Source: an uncultured Eubacteriales bacterium
GTDB taxonomy: Bacteria > Bacillota > Clostridia > Peptostreptococcales > Anaerovoracaceae
DNA length: 5,741 bases
Assembly (NCBI GenBank): GCA_902793875.1
Contig: CADBFL010000125.1
Span: 1-5,741, forward strand
Reading direction: 5' to 3'
Shown: positions 1 through 5,191 of the stretch, piece by piece
Layout: each line of letters begins with the position of its first letter
Position numbering within the stretch: position 1 is the stretch's first letter
Notes under the pieces: model-generated
Told to the model about the DNA's origin: nothing
Seen by the model: only the letters and a program-made list of their open reading frames with translations
Database searches by the model: none
Translations under genes and position numbers: made by a program

Positions 1-100
1 CAACGAATCGTCAGGCGGTGTAATACTGACATGCTGCGGGCAGTGTTTTACACCATTTTGCCGGTCGGTCCGGAGGAATGCCCCCGAAAGGAGTTTGCGG
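1..100. other. gene-free flank downstream of the gdpP-like gene
   Basis: I see no gene here on either strand. The phosphodiesterase gene ends at 101, and no minus-strand reading frame with a ribosome-binding site begins before the window ends. There is also no convincing intrinsic terminator: the short GC-rich inverted repeat around 61-73 (CCGG, 5-nt loop, CCGG) is not followed by a T run in the minus direction. Transcription may therefore run on past the window edge. In many Firmicutes rplI follows gdpP, but that is not visible here. Confidence 0.6.
17..54. repeat. imperfect inverted repeat (possible stem-loop) downstream of the operon
   Basis: GGTGTAA at 17-23 pairs perfectly with TTACACC at 48-54. 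Inside it, ACTG at 25-28 pairs with CAGT at 41-44, leaving a small asymmetric bulge and a 12-nt loop. The loop side also contains CTGC-GG-GCAG (34-43), so alternative folds are possible. No T tract follows on either strand, so a standard rho-independent terminator is unlikely. It could be an mRNA 3' structure, a leader element of the next gene or a protein-binding dyad. Confidence 0.4.
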
Positions 101-1900
101 CTATCTGATGAGTTCAATCTCCTGCGTCTTCGCCATGGATCTCTTCTTCTCTTCTTCTTCTCTCTCGAACGCCTCCCTCACAAGCTTTTTGATCGTTGCG
201 AGGACCTCGGCGAGAGGCTCATCCGTCTGGGCCGCCGCCGATGTGAAGTGGCCGCCTCCTCCGAGCTTCTCCATGAGGGTCTGCACGTTCAGATCTCCGA
301 GGGATCTCGCGCTTACGAGGGTCTGTCCTCTTTCGTTGCGTCCGAGGGCAAACGATGCCTTGGTATCCTTGACCGTCATGAGCTCGTCCGCGATCTGGGC
401 GTTCATGATCTGAGTGTTGCTCGTCGTGCAGTCGTTTATGGCGTACGCCACATTGTCCTCGTCGAACTCCGCGGCCGCTATGGCGTCGGCCTTGGCCCTG
501 AAGTCCTTGAGCCTCACCTGGAAGAAGCGCTTGACCTCTGTGGTGTCGGCGCCTCCTCTTCTGAGCCACGACGCCGCTTCGAAGGTCCTTACTCCCGTGC
601 GTCCCGAGAAGCTGTTCGAGTCGACCATGATGCCCGCGAGCAGAGCCTCCGCCTCGAGCTTATTGATGAAGCGCTTCTGCGAAAAGTGCTGCATCAGCTC
701 GGTCAGTAGTTCGCTCGCCGATGAAGCGTAGGTCTCTATGTACGATACCGCCGCGCTCTGCTGATACGAATCATCTGTCAGTCTGTGATGATCGATGATG
801 ATCTTCGTGGCGCACGCGTCCACTACCTCGGTGCTCTCGACAAGAGCCGGCCTGTTCGTGTCGACTATTATGAGAAGCGACTTCGGAGTGATCATGCGCA
901 GGGCCCTGTCGGGCTTGATGATGCTGTAATCCTCGGTGTCCGCGACATATTCGTATATGGTGTCGAGCGCTTCGTTGTGCTTTTCGATCACTATATGCGA
1001 GTCCTTGTCGAGATATGTGCAGATGGCGCTGGCGCCTATTGCCGATCCGAACGAGTCCATGTCCGGCCAGCGATGACCCATGATGAACACCTTGTCGGCT
1101 TCCATGATGAGGGACTTCATCGCGTGAGCGATCACCTTCGCCTTGCCGCGGTTGTGCTTCTCGAAGGACTGCAACGTTCCGCCGTAGTAGTGCGTGCCGT
1201 CGTCGTTCTTGACGACCGCCTGATCGCCTCCGCGTCCGAGGGCAAGCTCAAGAGCCGCCTCGGCGAGCTCGGACGATTCTATAAGCGATTTGCCCGAGAT
1301 CCCTGCTCCTATGCTGATGGATGCGGGGAAGTCGATCTGTGATTCGATGCCCCTTACATCGTCAAGCACGCTGAAGTTGTCCTTGATCATCTCGCCCAGC
1401 TGTCCCTGACTCGTGTACATGACGTACCTCTCGTCGCCTGTGCTTATGACCGGCGACTCAAAGGCGTCTCCCCACTTACGGACCATGCCGTCGATCTGAG
1501 AAGGGATGACTCTCCTGTAGTCCTCGGGAGCGCTCGCGATCAGCTCGTCGTAGTTGTCGATGTTGATGTATACGATCGCAGCCTTCTCGCTTTCGAGCCT
1601 GCTCCTGAAGGATTCCCTGGCTGTCGCCTCATCGAAGAAGACCACGATATCCTGATCCTCTTCGGCGTCCTCGTTGATCCAGAGCTTGAAGACCCTGTTG
1701 TTACGGTCGACGATGATCTCGTCGCTGTTGGCGCCCATCAGCTGCTCTCTTCTTACTCCGGTCAGAGTGAAGAAGTTGTATCCGATGATGTCCTCATAGA
1801 CGAAGACGTTCTTCATCAGCGGATTGGCGGCAGTCACTATTCCGTCCTTGTCCACGACACACGCGGGTATCGGGACAGATGATATGTATGAATTGTCCAT
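101..1900 (-). CDS. gdpP: GdpP-type cyclic di-AMP phosphodiesterase lacking membrane helices (PAS, degenerate GGDEF, DHH/DHHA1)
   Basis: The 599-residue protein resembles GdpP (YybT), which hydrolyses the second messenger c-di-AMP to 5'-pApA. Visible parts in order are a PAS-like domain (about 5-95), a degenerate GGDEF domain (about 105-230) with TGDER at 154-158 in place of GGDEF, and a DHH phosphoesterase domain. The DHH domain has GHRWPDMDS (275-283), IVDTN (345-349), IIIDHHR (367-373) and MVDSNSF (425-431), which supply the expected metal ligands. A DHHA1 domain follows with GGGGHFTSAA (547-556), and the charged tail (about 572-599) is probably helical. B. subtilis GdpP is about 60 residues longer because it begins with two transmembrane helices. 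This protein starts directly at the PAS domain and has no hydrophobic segment, so I infer it is cytosolic. The ATG is secure: the parB stop lies in the same frame three codons upstream, and AGGGGG precedes the ATG by 9 nt. The gap to parB is 6 nt, so co-transcription is likely. Confidence 0.93.
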   Translation of the reverse strand: MDNSYISSVPIPACVVDKDGIVTAANPLMKNVFVYEDIIGYNFFTLTGVRREQLMGANSDEIIVDRNNRVFKLWINEDAEEDQDIVVFFDEATARESFRSRLESEKAAIVYINIDNYDELIASAPEDYRRVIPSQIDGMVRKWGDAFESPVISTGDERYVMYTSQGQLGEMIKDNFSVLDDVRGIESQIDFPASISIGAGISGKSLIESSELAEAALELALGRGGDQAVVKNDDGTHYYGGTLQSFEKHNRGKAKVIAHAMKSLIMEADKVFIMGHRWPDMDSFGSAIGASAICTYLDKDSHIVIEKHNEALDTIYEYVADTEDYSIIKPDRALRMITPKSLLIIVDTNRPALVESTEVVDACATKIIIDHHRLTDDSYQQSAAVSYIETYASSASELLTELMQHFSQKRFINKLEAEALLAGIMVDSNSFSGRTGVRTFEAASWLRRGGADTTEVKRFFQVRLKDFRAKADAIAAAEFDEDNVAYAINDCTTSNTQIMNAQIADELMTVKDTKASFALGRNERGQTLVSARSLGDLNVQTLMEKLGGGGHFTSAAAQTDEPLAEVLATIKKLVREAFEREEEEKKRSMAKTQEIELIR

Positions 1901-1906
1901 TGACCT

Positions 1907-2935
1907 TTACCCCCTCTGACCGAAGGCCTCTCTGAGAGTTTCGATAAGCCTGTTGAGCTCGTCGAGACTGTAGTAGTCCATCTCGATCCTGCCCGCGCTG
2001 CCGTCTCCGGCGATCCTGACCTTTGTGCCGGTGAGGCTCATGAGTTCTCTTTCAACGGCTTCGATCTCTGCGGACCTTGCGGTCTCAGGCGCTGAAGACT
2101 TTTTGCGCTTTTTGCGTTCCGGCTTCAGCTCGTCCTTGATCTTCTCGGCCAGCTTTTCGGTAGCCCTTACGGAAAGATCGTTGCGGATGATCTTTTCGGC
2201 GACCTCCTTCTGTCTGGCCCTGTCAGAGATGTTGATTATGGTGCGTCCGTGCGCCGCGGACATCTGTCCGCTTGACACGTACTCCTGTATTTCTTCAGGC
2301 AGCTTCAGCAGCCTGATGCTGTTGGCGATGTATGTCCGGCTCCTGCCCAGCGAAGAGGATACCTGCTCCTGCGTGAAGCCGTATTTCTCCGTCATCGATC
2401 TGAGGCCCTTCGCCTCCTCGATAGGATTCAGGTCCTCCCTCTGCATGTTCTCGATGATCGCTACGATGGCGTTCTGTCTGTCATCGAAGTTTCTCACTAT
2501 GCACGGGATCTTTCTGAGTCCTGCGATGCGGGAAGCTCTCCAGCGCCTTTCGCCGGCGACGAGCTCGTAGCCCTGCCCGCTTTCTCTGACGATGAGCGGC
2601 TGGATGACTCCGTTTGCCTTTATGGACGAAGCGAGCTCCGCCAGCTTGTCCTCGTCAAAGCGCATCCTCGGCTGCGCGCTGTTCGGCCTGATGTCGTTGA
2701 TATCCACGTAAAGCACGCGGTCTTCATCTTCGGTCCCGCCGGCCCTGCCAGCGGCCTTCGAAGACGCTTTCGCGCCTGTCTTTCCGGCAGATTTTTTCGG
2801 CGCGGCCTTATCGGCCGGTTTCTTCTTTTCGTCTGTGGTCCCGAGCTCTTCAGGGCTTTCGTTCTCTTCGATTATAGGGGCGGCATCCGCAAAGAGCGCA
2901 TCCAGGCCCCTTCCCAGTCCTGCTTTCTTTGCCAT
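1907..2935 (-). CDS. parB: chromosome-partitioning protein ParB (Spo0J), CTP-dependent parS-binding clamp
   Basis: This 342-residue ParB binds parS, loads as a CTP-gated sliding clamp and stimulates ParA. The N-terminus MAKKAGLGRGLDALF is the ParA-activating peptide and marks it as Spo0J-type rather than Noc. An unusually long Ala/Lys-rich linker (about 37-67) follows. The CTPase domain (about 75-180) has IQPLIVR (111-117), GERRWRA (128-134) and ENMQREDLNPIEEA (162-175). The helix-turn-helix region (about 187-212) includes FTQEQVSSSLGRSRTYIAN, and a basic patch KPERKKRKK (271-279) leads to the C-terminal dimerisation domain (about 287-342). B. subtilis Spo0J has about 282 residues, and the linker explains most of the excess. 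The ATG lies 2 nt after the parA stop and only a weak purine-rich site precedes it, so translation is probably coupled to parA. The reading frame continues upstream, but that part is only a shadow of parA. Confidence 0.97.
   Translation of the reverse strand: MAKKAGLGRGLDALFADAAPIIEENESPEELGTTDEKKKPADKAAPKKSAGKTGAKASSKAAGRAGGTEDEDRVLYVDINDIRPNSAQPRMRFDEDKLAELASSIKANGVIQPLIVRESGQGYELVAGERRWRASRIAGLRKIPCIVRNFDDRQNAIVAIIENMQREDLNPIEEAKGLRSMTEKYGFTQEQVSSSLGRSRTYIANSIRLLKLPEEIQEYVSSGQMSAAHGRTIINISDRARQKEVAEKIIRNDLSVRATEKLAEKIKDELKPERKKRKKSSAPETARSAEIEAVERELMSLTGTKVRIAGDGSAGRIEMDYYSLDELNRLIETLREAFGQRG
1910..1915 (-). promoter_or_regulatory. ribosome-binding site of the gdpP-like gene, inside the parB 3' end
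   Basis: On the minus strand AGGGGG lies 9 nt before the ATG at 1900 and overlaps the last sense codons of parB. Ribosomes finishing parB would clear this site, so translational coupling is likely. The site supports the ATG at 1900 and hence the short, helix-free N-terminus. Confidence 0.65.
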
Positions 2936-2937
2936 GT

Positions 2938-3726
2938 CTATTTCTTCGCTTTCTTTCTGGCTCTGTCTCTCGCGAGGAATTCCCTTGTGAATTCCTGATA
3001 TGCCCTCGCGCCCTGCGCGGTCGGGTCGTAGTCGACGATAGGCTTGCCATAGCTCGGAGCCTCGGCGAGCCTGACGTTGCGCGGGATGATGGTGTCGTAC
3101 ATGAGCGGGCCGAAGAAATTCCTGACGTCTTCGACCACAGCCTGCGACAGGTTCGTCCTGCCATCGAACATGCTGAGTATTACTCCGTCGATGTACAGAT
3201 CGGGATTCATCCTCTTCTTTACCATCTCGATGGTGCTGATAAGCTGGCTCACTCCCTCGAGCGCGTAGAACTCGCACTGGATAGGGATGAGCACGCTGTC
3301 AACAGCTGTCAGCGAGTTGATAGTGAGGATGCCAAGCGAAGGAGGGCAGTCGACGAGAATATAGTCATAATCGTTCTTGACTGCATCGATGACCCTTTTG
3401 AGTCTGCCTTCGCGGCCCTCAAGCTGCGCAAGCTCGACCTCTGCTCCGGCCAGATCCACGCTGGCGGGGATGAGAAAAAGGTTCTCCGTATTTGTCGGGA
3501 GAACGGCTTTCCTTACATCGAAATCCGTATCTATGAGTGCGTCGTAGACCGTTGCCTTGAGCGTCCTCTTGCGTATGCCGATGCCGCTGGTCGTGTTGCC
3601 CTGAGGATCGGTATCGACCATGAGGACCTTCTTGCCCTTGTAAGCCAGTCCGGCTGCAAGATTGATGTTGGTCGTTGTCTTTCCGACGCCGCCTTTCTGA
3701 TTGAAAATAGCAATTGCCTTGCCCAT
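2938..3726 (-). CDS. parA: chromosome-partitioning ATPase ParA (Soj)
   Basis: This 262-residue ParA/MinD-family ATPase is partner to ParB in segregating the replication-origin region. In some Firmicutes Soj also acts on DnaA. It has the deviant Walker A motif KGGVGKTT (11-18) with the signature lysine, the A' motif VLMVDTDPQGN (34-44) and the Walker B motif ILVDCPP (123-129). The conserved region IPRNVRLAEAPSYGKPI (214-230) and a basic C-terminus ending RKKAKK are typical of chromosomal Soj proteins. The frame is open further upstream, to an ATG inside the parS palindrome at 3933. I chose 3726 because MGKAIAIFNQKGG is the usual family start, AGGAGGT lies just before it, and the promoter at 3772-3800 lies between the two candidate starts. 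It is the first gene of the par operon. Confidence 0.97.
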   Translation of the reverse strand: MGKAIAIFNQKGGVGKTTTNINLAAGLAYKGKKVLMVDTDPQGNTTSGIGIRKRTLKATVYDALIDTDFDVRKAVLPTNTENLFLIPASVDLAGAEVELAQLEGREGRLKRVIDAVKNDYDYILVDCPPSLGILTINSLTAVDSVLIPIQCEFYALEGVSQLISTIEMVKKRMNPDLYIDGVILSMFDGRTNLSQAVVEDVRNFFGPLMYDTIIPRNVRLAEAPSYGKPIVDYDPTAQGARAYQEFTREFLARDRARKKAKK

Positions 3727-3730
3727 TTTT

Positions 3731-3737
3731 ACCTCCT
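3731..3737 (-). promoter_or_regulatory. strong Shine-Dalgarno of parA, deciding its start
   Basis: The minus strand reads AGGAGGT followed by AAAA and the ATG at 3726. This is a near-perfect complement to the 16S rRNA 3' end at good spacing. It selects this ATG over the upstream in-frame ATG at 3933. Confidence 0.92.
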
Positions 3738-3759
3738 GCGGGACACAGTGCCCGATTAA

Positions 3760-3771
3760 ACACTTCCGTGT
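3760..3771 (-). repeat. short dyad at the predicted parA transcription start
   Basis: Minus-strand ACAC-GGAA-GTGT is a 4-bp inverted repeat with a four-base centre. It abuts the -10 box and covers the expected start site. It could be a small operator half-site pair or chance. I have no family match for it. Confidence 0.25.
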
Positions 3772-3800
3772 ATTATACGACAAGAACCTTTTCTTTTCTA
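3772..3800 (-). promoter_or_regulatory. predicted sigma-A-type promoter of the parA-parB-gdpP operon
   Basis: The minus strand has a perfect -10 box TATAAT (3777-3772) and, 17 bp upstream, TAGAAA (3800-3795), which matches four of six positions of the TTGACA -35 box. The surrounding stretch 3756-3820 is the most AT-rich part of the gap. Transcription would start near 3765, giving a leader of about 38 nt before the parA ATG. The nearer parS site lies about 115 bp upstream of the -35 box, so ParB bound there or spreading from it could affect this promoter; that is an inference. Confidence 0.6.
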
Positions 3801-3916
3801 CTTCTATATACGCTTTTTTAGGTGAAGTTTGGGTGAACGAGTGGCCTAAATTCCGTGCATCGCCCAACTTGTGTCTCGTAAGCCGGTCAGCCACTATATG
3901 TTGCGTCAGGCCGTAT

Positions 3917-3932
3917 TGTTTCACGTGAAACA
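3917..3932. promoter_or_regulatory. parS: parS site 1 (ParB-binding centromere), parA-proximal
   Basis: The sequence TGTTTCACGTGAAACA is identical to the parS palindrome known from B. subtilis and conserved across most bacteria. Here the dyad extends to a perfect 20 bp (3915-3934, ATTGTTTCACGTGAAACAAT). It lies in non-coding DNA about 190 bp upstream of the parA start, next to the gene for its binding protein ParB. It should be a nucleation site for ParB clamp loading. Confidence 0.96.
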
Positions 3933-4018
3933 ATCGTCCTGTTCTGCTCCTTCGCAGCGGTCCCTGAAGACGGCAGGCCTGCAGTTTCCGTTCGGATCAG
4001 TCAGAAAAAAGAGTGCAT

Positions 4019-4263
4019 GGATCAGGCAGAGACAGATATCGGAAAAGCCGAAGGACCGGGCGGAGACAGGCATCGGGAACGCCGGCCGGATCTTGCAAGG
4101 ACCGGGCGTCAGAAAGTTCGGCAGGATCATGCGGTGTCGGGCGGCAGAAAGATCGATCGGATCAGACAGAACCCGGCGGCAGAAAAGTCAGCTGGATCAT
4201 ACAGAACCGCGCGGCAGGAAGGTCGGCCCGATCAGTCGGGCTCGGGCACCAGGCAAGTCTCCG
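4019..4263. repeat. degenerate tandem array of about seven 35-bp units between the two parS sites
   Basis: Units begin at 4019, 4053, 4088, 4124, 4159, 4194 and 4229, giving spacings of 34, 35, 36, 35, 35 and 35 bp. Most start with GGATCA or a one-base variant. The central units share GGCGGCAGAAA or a near variant about 17 bp later, for example at 4140, 4175 and 4210. The units at 4159 and 4194 are the closest pair. The first two resemble each other (AGACAG then ATCGG) more than the rest. A further GGATCAG at 3994 may be a shortened eighth unit. The period is not a multiple of three, so this is not a coding repeat, and units vary throughout rather than alternating constant and variable blocks. 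Function is unknown. Confidence 0.8.
4226..4241. repeat. perfect short inverted repeat in the last array unit
   Basis: GCCCGA and TCGGGC form a 6-bp GC-rich dyad around TCAG. It spans the junction of the last two 35-bp units, and the other units do not keep the dyad intact. No T run follows on either strand, so it is not a normal terminator. It may be a transcript hairpin or chance in GC-rich DNA. Confidence 0.4.
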
Positions 4264-4341
4264 TTTTCAGAATAAATATGTGTGCGGTCAGAAGCGGTGG
4301 TATTTTTCCGGTTCTCCCGGGACGGACGGGCGTCCTGTAAT

Positions 4342-4357
4342 TGTTTCACGTGAAACA
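4342..4357. promoter_or_regulatory. parS: parS site 2 (ParB-binding centromere), rsmG-proximal
   Basis: This is a second exact TGTTTCACGTGAAACA, 19 bp past the rsmG stop codon. The palindrome ends at 16 bp because the flanking bases do not pair. Its centre lies 425 bp from the centre of site 1, and the two sites bracket the 35-bp repeat array. Two perfect copies within one gap make an in situ ParB-loading cluster beside parAB. Confidence 0.96.
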
Positions 4358-4376
4358 TCACGAACGGTCCCGGCTT

Positions 4377-5033
4377 CTATTGTTTCGAAAATACCAGCAG
4401 AACGTGCCCTGCAATATCCGCAGGCGCGTTTTTATATTGCTCAACGCGAGCCAGCACGGCCTTCTGTTTTCTGAGCACTTTGCCGGCACCTTCAATCTCA
4501 GCAGCATAGTTTTCCCCTTTATAGGAAATAAAGAATCCGCCGGATTTTACAAAAGGCAGACACCATCCGGCAAGTCTGTCGAGGGCCGCCACTGCCCTCG
4601 ATACGCACAGATCAAAGGCTCCGCTGTACTCAGGCTTCCTGCTGATCTCTTCCGCCCTCGCATGCAGAGTACGGACGTTGGAAAGACCCAGGGCTTCTGA
4701 GAACTCATCGATCACTCTGAGTCTTTTAAGGGTGGAGTCAAGCAGCACGAATTCTTTCTCCGGACTTACTATGGCAAGCAGGGCTCCCGGAAATCCCGCC
4801 CCGGTCCCTACATCTATGATCTTTTTCGCCGCCTCATACTCGGGCAGATCAGTCAGCGCCAGAGAGTCGGCAATATGCTTTACGACAGCCTCGTCCCTGT
4901 CCCTGACCGCGGTAAGATTGATGTGCCCGTTGCGCTCGAGCACCAGGTCAAGATAGGACAAAAGAAGAGATGTTTTCTCTTCTCCGTAGTTTGTTATTAA
5001 ATTGTCGATCACTCTTTCTGCTTCCTGCTTCAT
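4377..5033 (-). CDS. rsmG: 16S rRNA (guanine-527 N7) methyltransferase RsmG (GidB)
   Basis: This 218-residue SAM-dependent methyltransferase should methylate N7 of G527 in 16S rRNA, near the decoding centre. Loss of this modification is known to give low-level streptomycin resistance in several bacteria. The N-terminal helical part (1-45) ends in NLTAV (39-43). HIADSL (53-58) follows, then the SAM-binding loop DVGTGAGFPG (74-83), the acidic strand-2 end LLDSTLKRLR (97-106) and VSRAVA (144-149). Length is close to E. coli RsmG (207) and shorter than B. subtilis (239), which has a basic C-terminal tail. The gene appears intact. Its ATG would lie 19 bp after the original mnmG stop at 5053, but the shifted mnmG stop is now 123 bp away. 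Only a weak AGGA lies upstream, so translation may have depended on coupling to mnmG. Confidence 0.97.
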   Translation of the reverse strand: MKQEAERVIDNLITNYGEEKTSLLLSYLDLVLERNGHINLTAVRDRDEAVVKHIADSLALTDLPEYEAAKKIIDVGTGAGFPGALLAIVSPEKEFVLLDSTLKRLRVIDEFSEALGLSNVRTLHARAEEISRKPEYSGAFDLCVSRAVAALDRLAGWCLPFVKSGGFFISYKGENYAAEIEGAGKVLRKQKAVLARVEQYKNAPADIAGHVLLVFSKQ

Positions 5034-5052
5034 TGTTCAAAACATTCAGATC

Positions 5053-5133
5053 CTATGATCTGGAGCGCATCTCCTTCTCGAGATATACAAGCAGCACGTT
5101 TATGTCTGCAGGCGACACTCCGGAAATGCGGCT
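5053..5133 (-). pseudogene. mnmG: displaced 3' end of mnmG, out of frame after the duplication
   Basis: Read on the minus strand from 5133, these 27 codons give SRISGVSPADINVLLVYLEK and six more residues, then TAG at 5055-5053. This is the family's C-terminal motif (GQASRISGVxPADI, followed by a hydrophobic helix), and it continues directly from GQA at the end of the truncated frame. It has no start codon or ribosome-binding site of its own and would not be translated unless the 29-bp insertion were absent. Its intact codons suggest a recent event or a sequence error. Confidence 0.9.
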
Positions 5134-5191
5134 AGCCTGTCCGACAGTGAGAGGCCTTATCTAGCCTGTCCGACAGTGAGAGGCCTTATCT
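5132..5191. repeat. exact 29-bp tandem duplication inside mnmG
   Basis: Positions 5132-5160 are repeated exactly at 5161-5189, and identity continues for two more bases (CT), so 31 bases match at an offset of 29. The unit carries a short dyad, CTGTC-C-GACAG, which could favour polymerase slippage. Because 29 is not a multiple of three, the second copy shifts the mnmG frame. Removing one copy restores a full-length family C-terminus that ends 19 bp before rsmG. Confidence 0.97.

Larger units (their letters stand above)
3727..4376. other. 650-bp non-coding gap between rsmG and parA with two parS sites
   Basis: I find no supportable gene in this gap. Open frames on the plus strand over the repeat array are open in all three frames, as expected for low-T, stop-poor repeats with a period that is not a multiple of three. 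They lack convincing start signals. The gap contains, from the rsmG side, parS site 2, a 35-bp repeat array, parS site 1, an AT-rich stretch with the parA promoter and the parA ribosome-binding site. I see no intrinsic terminator after rsmG: the GC-rich dyads at 4308-4335 are not followed by T runs in the minus direction. I also see no DnaA-box cluster, so an origin here is not supported. Confidence 0.75.

Noticed and set aside
95..1342. Long open frames on the plus strand (95-709 and 785-1342) opposite the phosphodiesterase gene
   Set aside because: They lie antisense to a clearly conserved protein, resemble no family, and follow from the codon bias of the real gene.
2025..2570. A 181-codon plus-strand open frame opposite parB
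   Set aside because: Its hydrophobic, serine-rich translation is a by-product of the ParB coding strand; no start signals support it.
2929..3759. A 276-codon plus-strand open frame opposite parA
   Set aside because: ParA on the other strand has all its motifs in order; the plus-strand frame has no recognisable domain or ribosome-binding site and would overlap parA entirely.
3727..3933. Upstream extension of ParA to an ATG at 3933 (N-terminus MFHVKQ)
   Set aside because: That start codon is part of the parS palindrome, the extension matches no ParA N-terminus, and the strong Shine-Dalgarno and promoter favour the ATG at 3726.
3980..4003. tRNA T-arm-like GTTCGGATC
   Set aside because: The flanking bases do not pair as a T stem and no acceptor, D or anticodon arms could be found around it.
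4019..4263. CRISPR array
   Set aside because: There is no constant repeat alternating with unique spacers; units diverge over their full length and no cas gene is present.
4308..4335. Intrinsic terminator after rsmG
   Set aside because: GC-rich dyads exist (CCGG-TTCTC-CCGG and GGACG/CGTCC), but in the direction of rsmG transcription they are followed by A-rich or mixed sequence, not a T run.
3727..4376. Replication origin (oriC) in the parS gap
   Set aside because: I found no cluster of TTATCCACA-like DnaA boxes and no dnaA or dnaN in the window; parS sites alone do not define an origin.
3871..4474. Plus-strand open frames of 107-153 codons across the repeat array, and a 69-codon minus-strand frame at 3921-4130
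   Set aside because: All three plus frames are open because the array is poor in T; the 35-bp period rotates the frame, no frame has a good ribosome-binding site and the products are Arg/Gly/Gln-rich with no family resemblance. The minus frame also lacks a ribosome-binding site.
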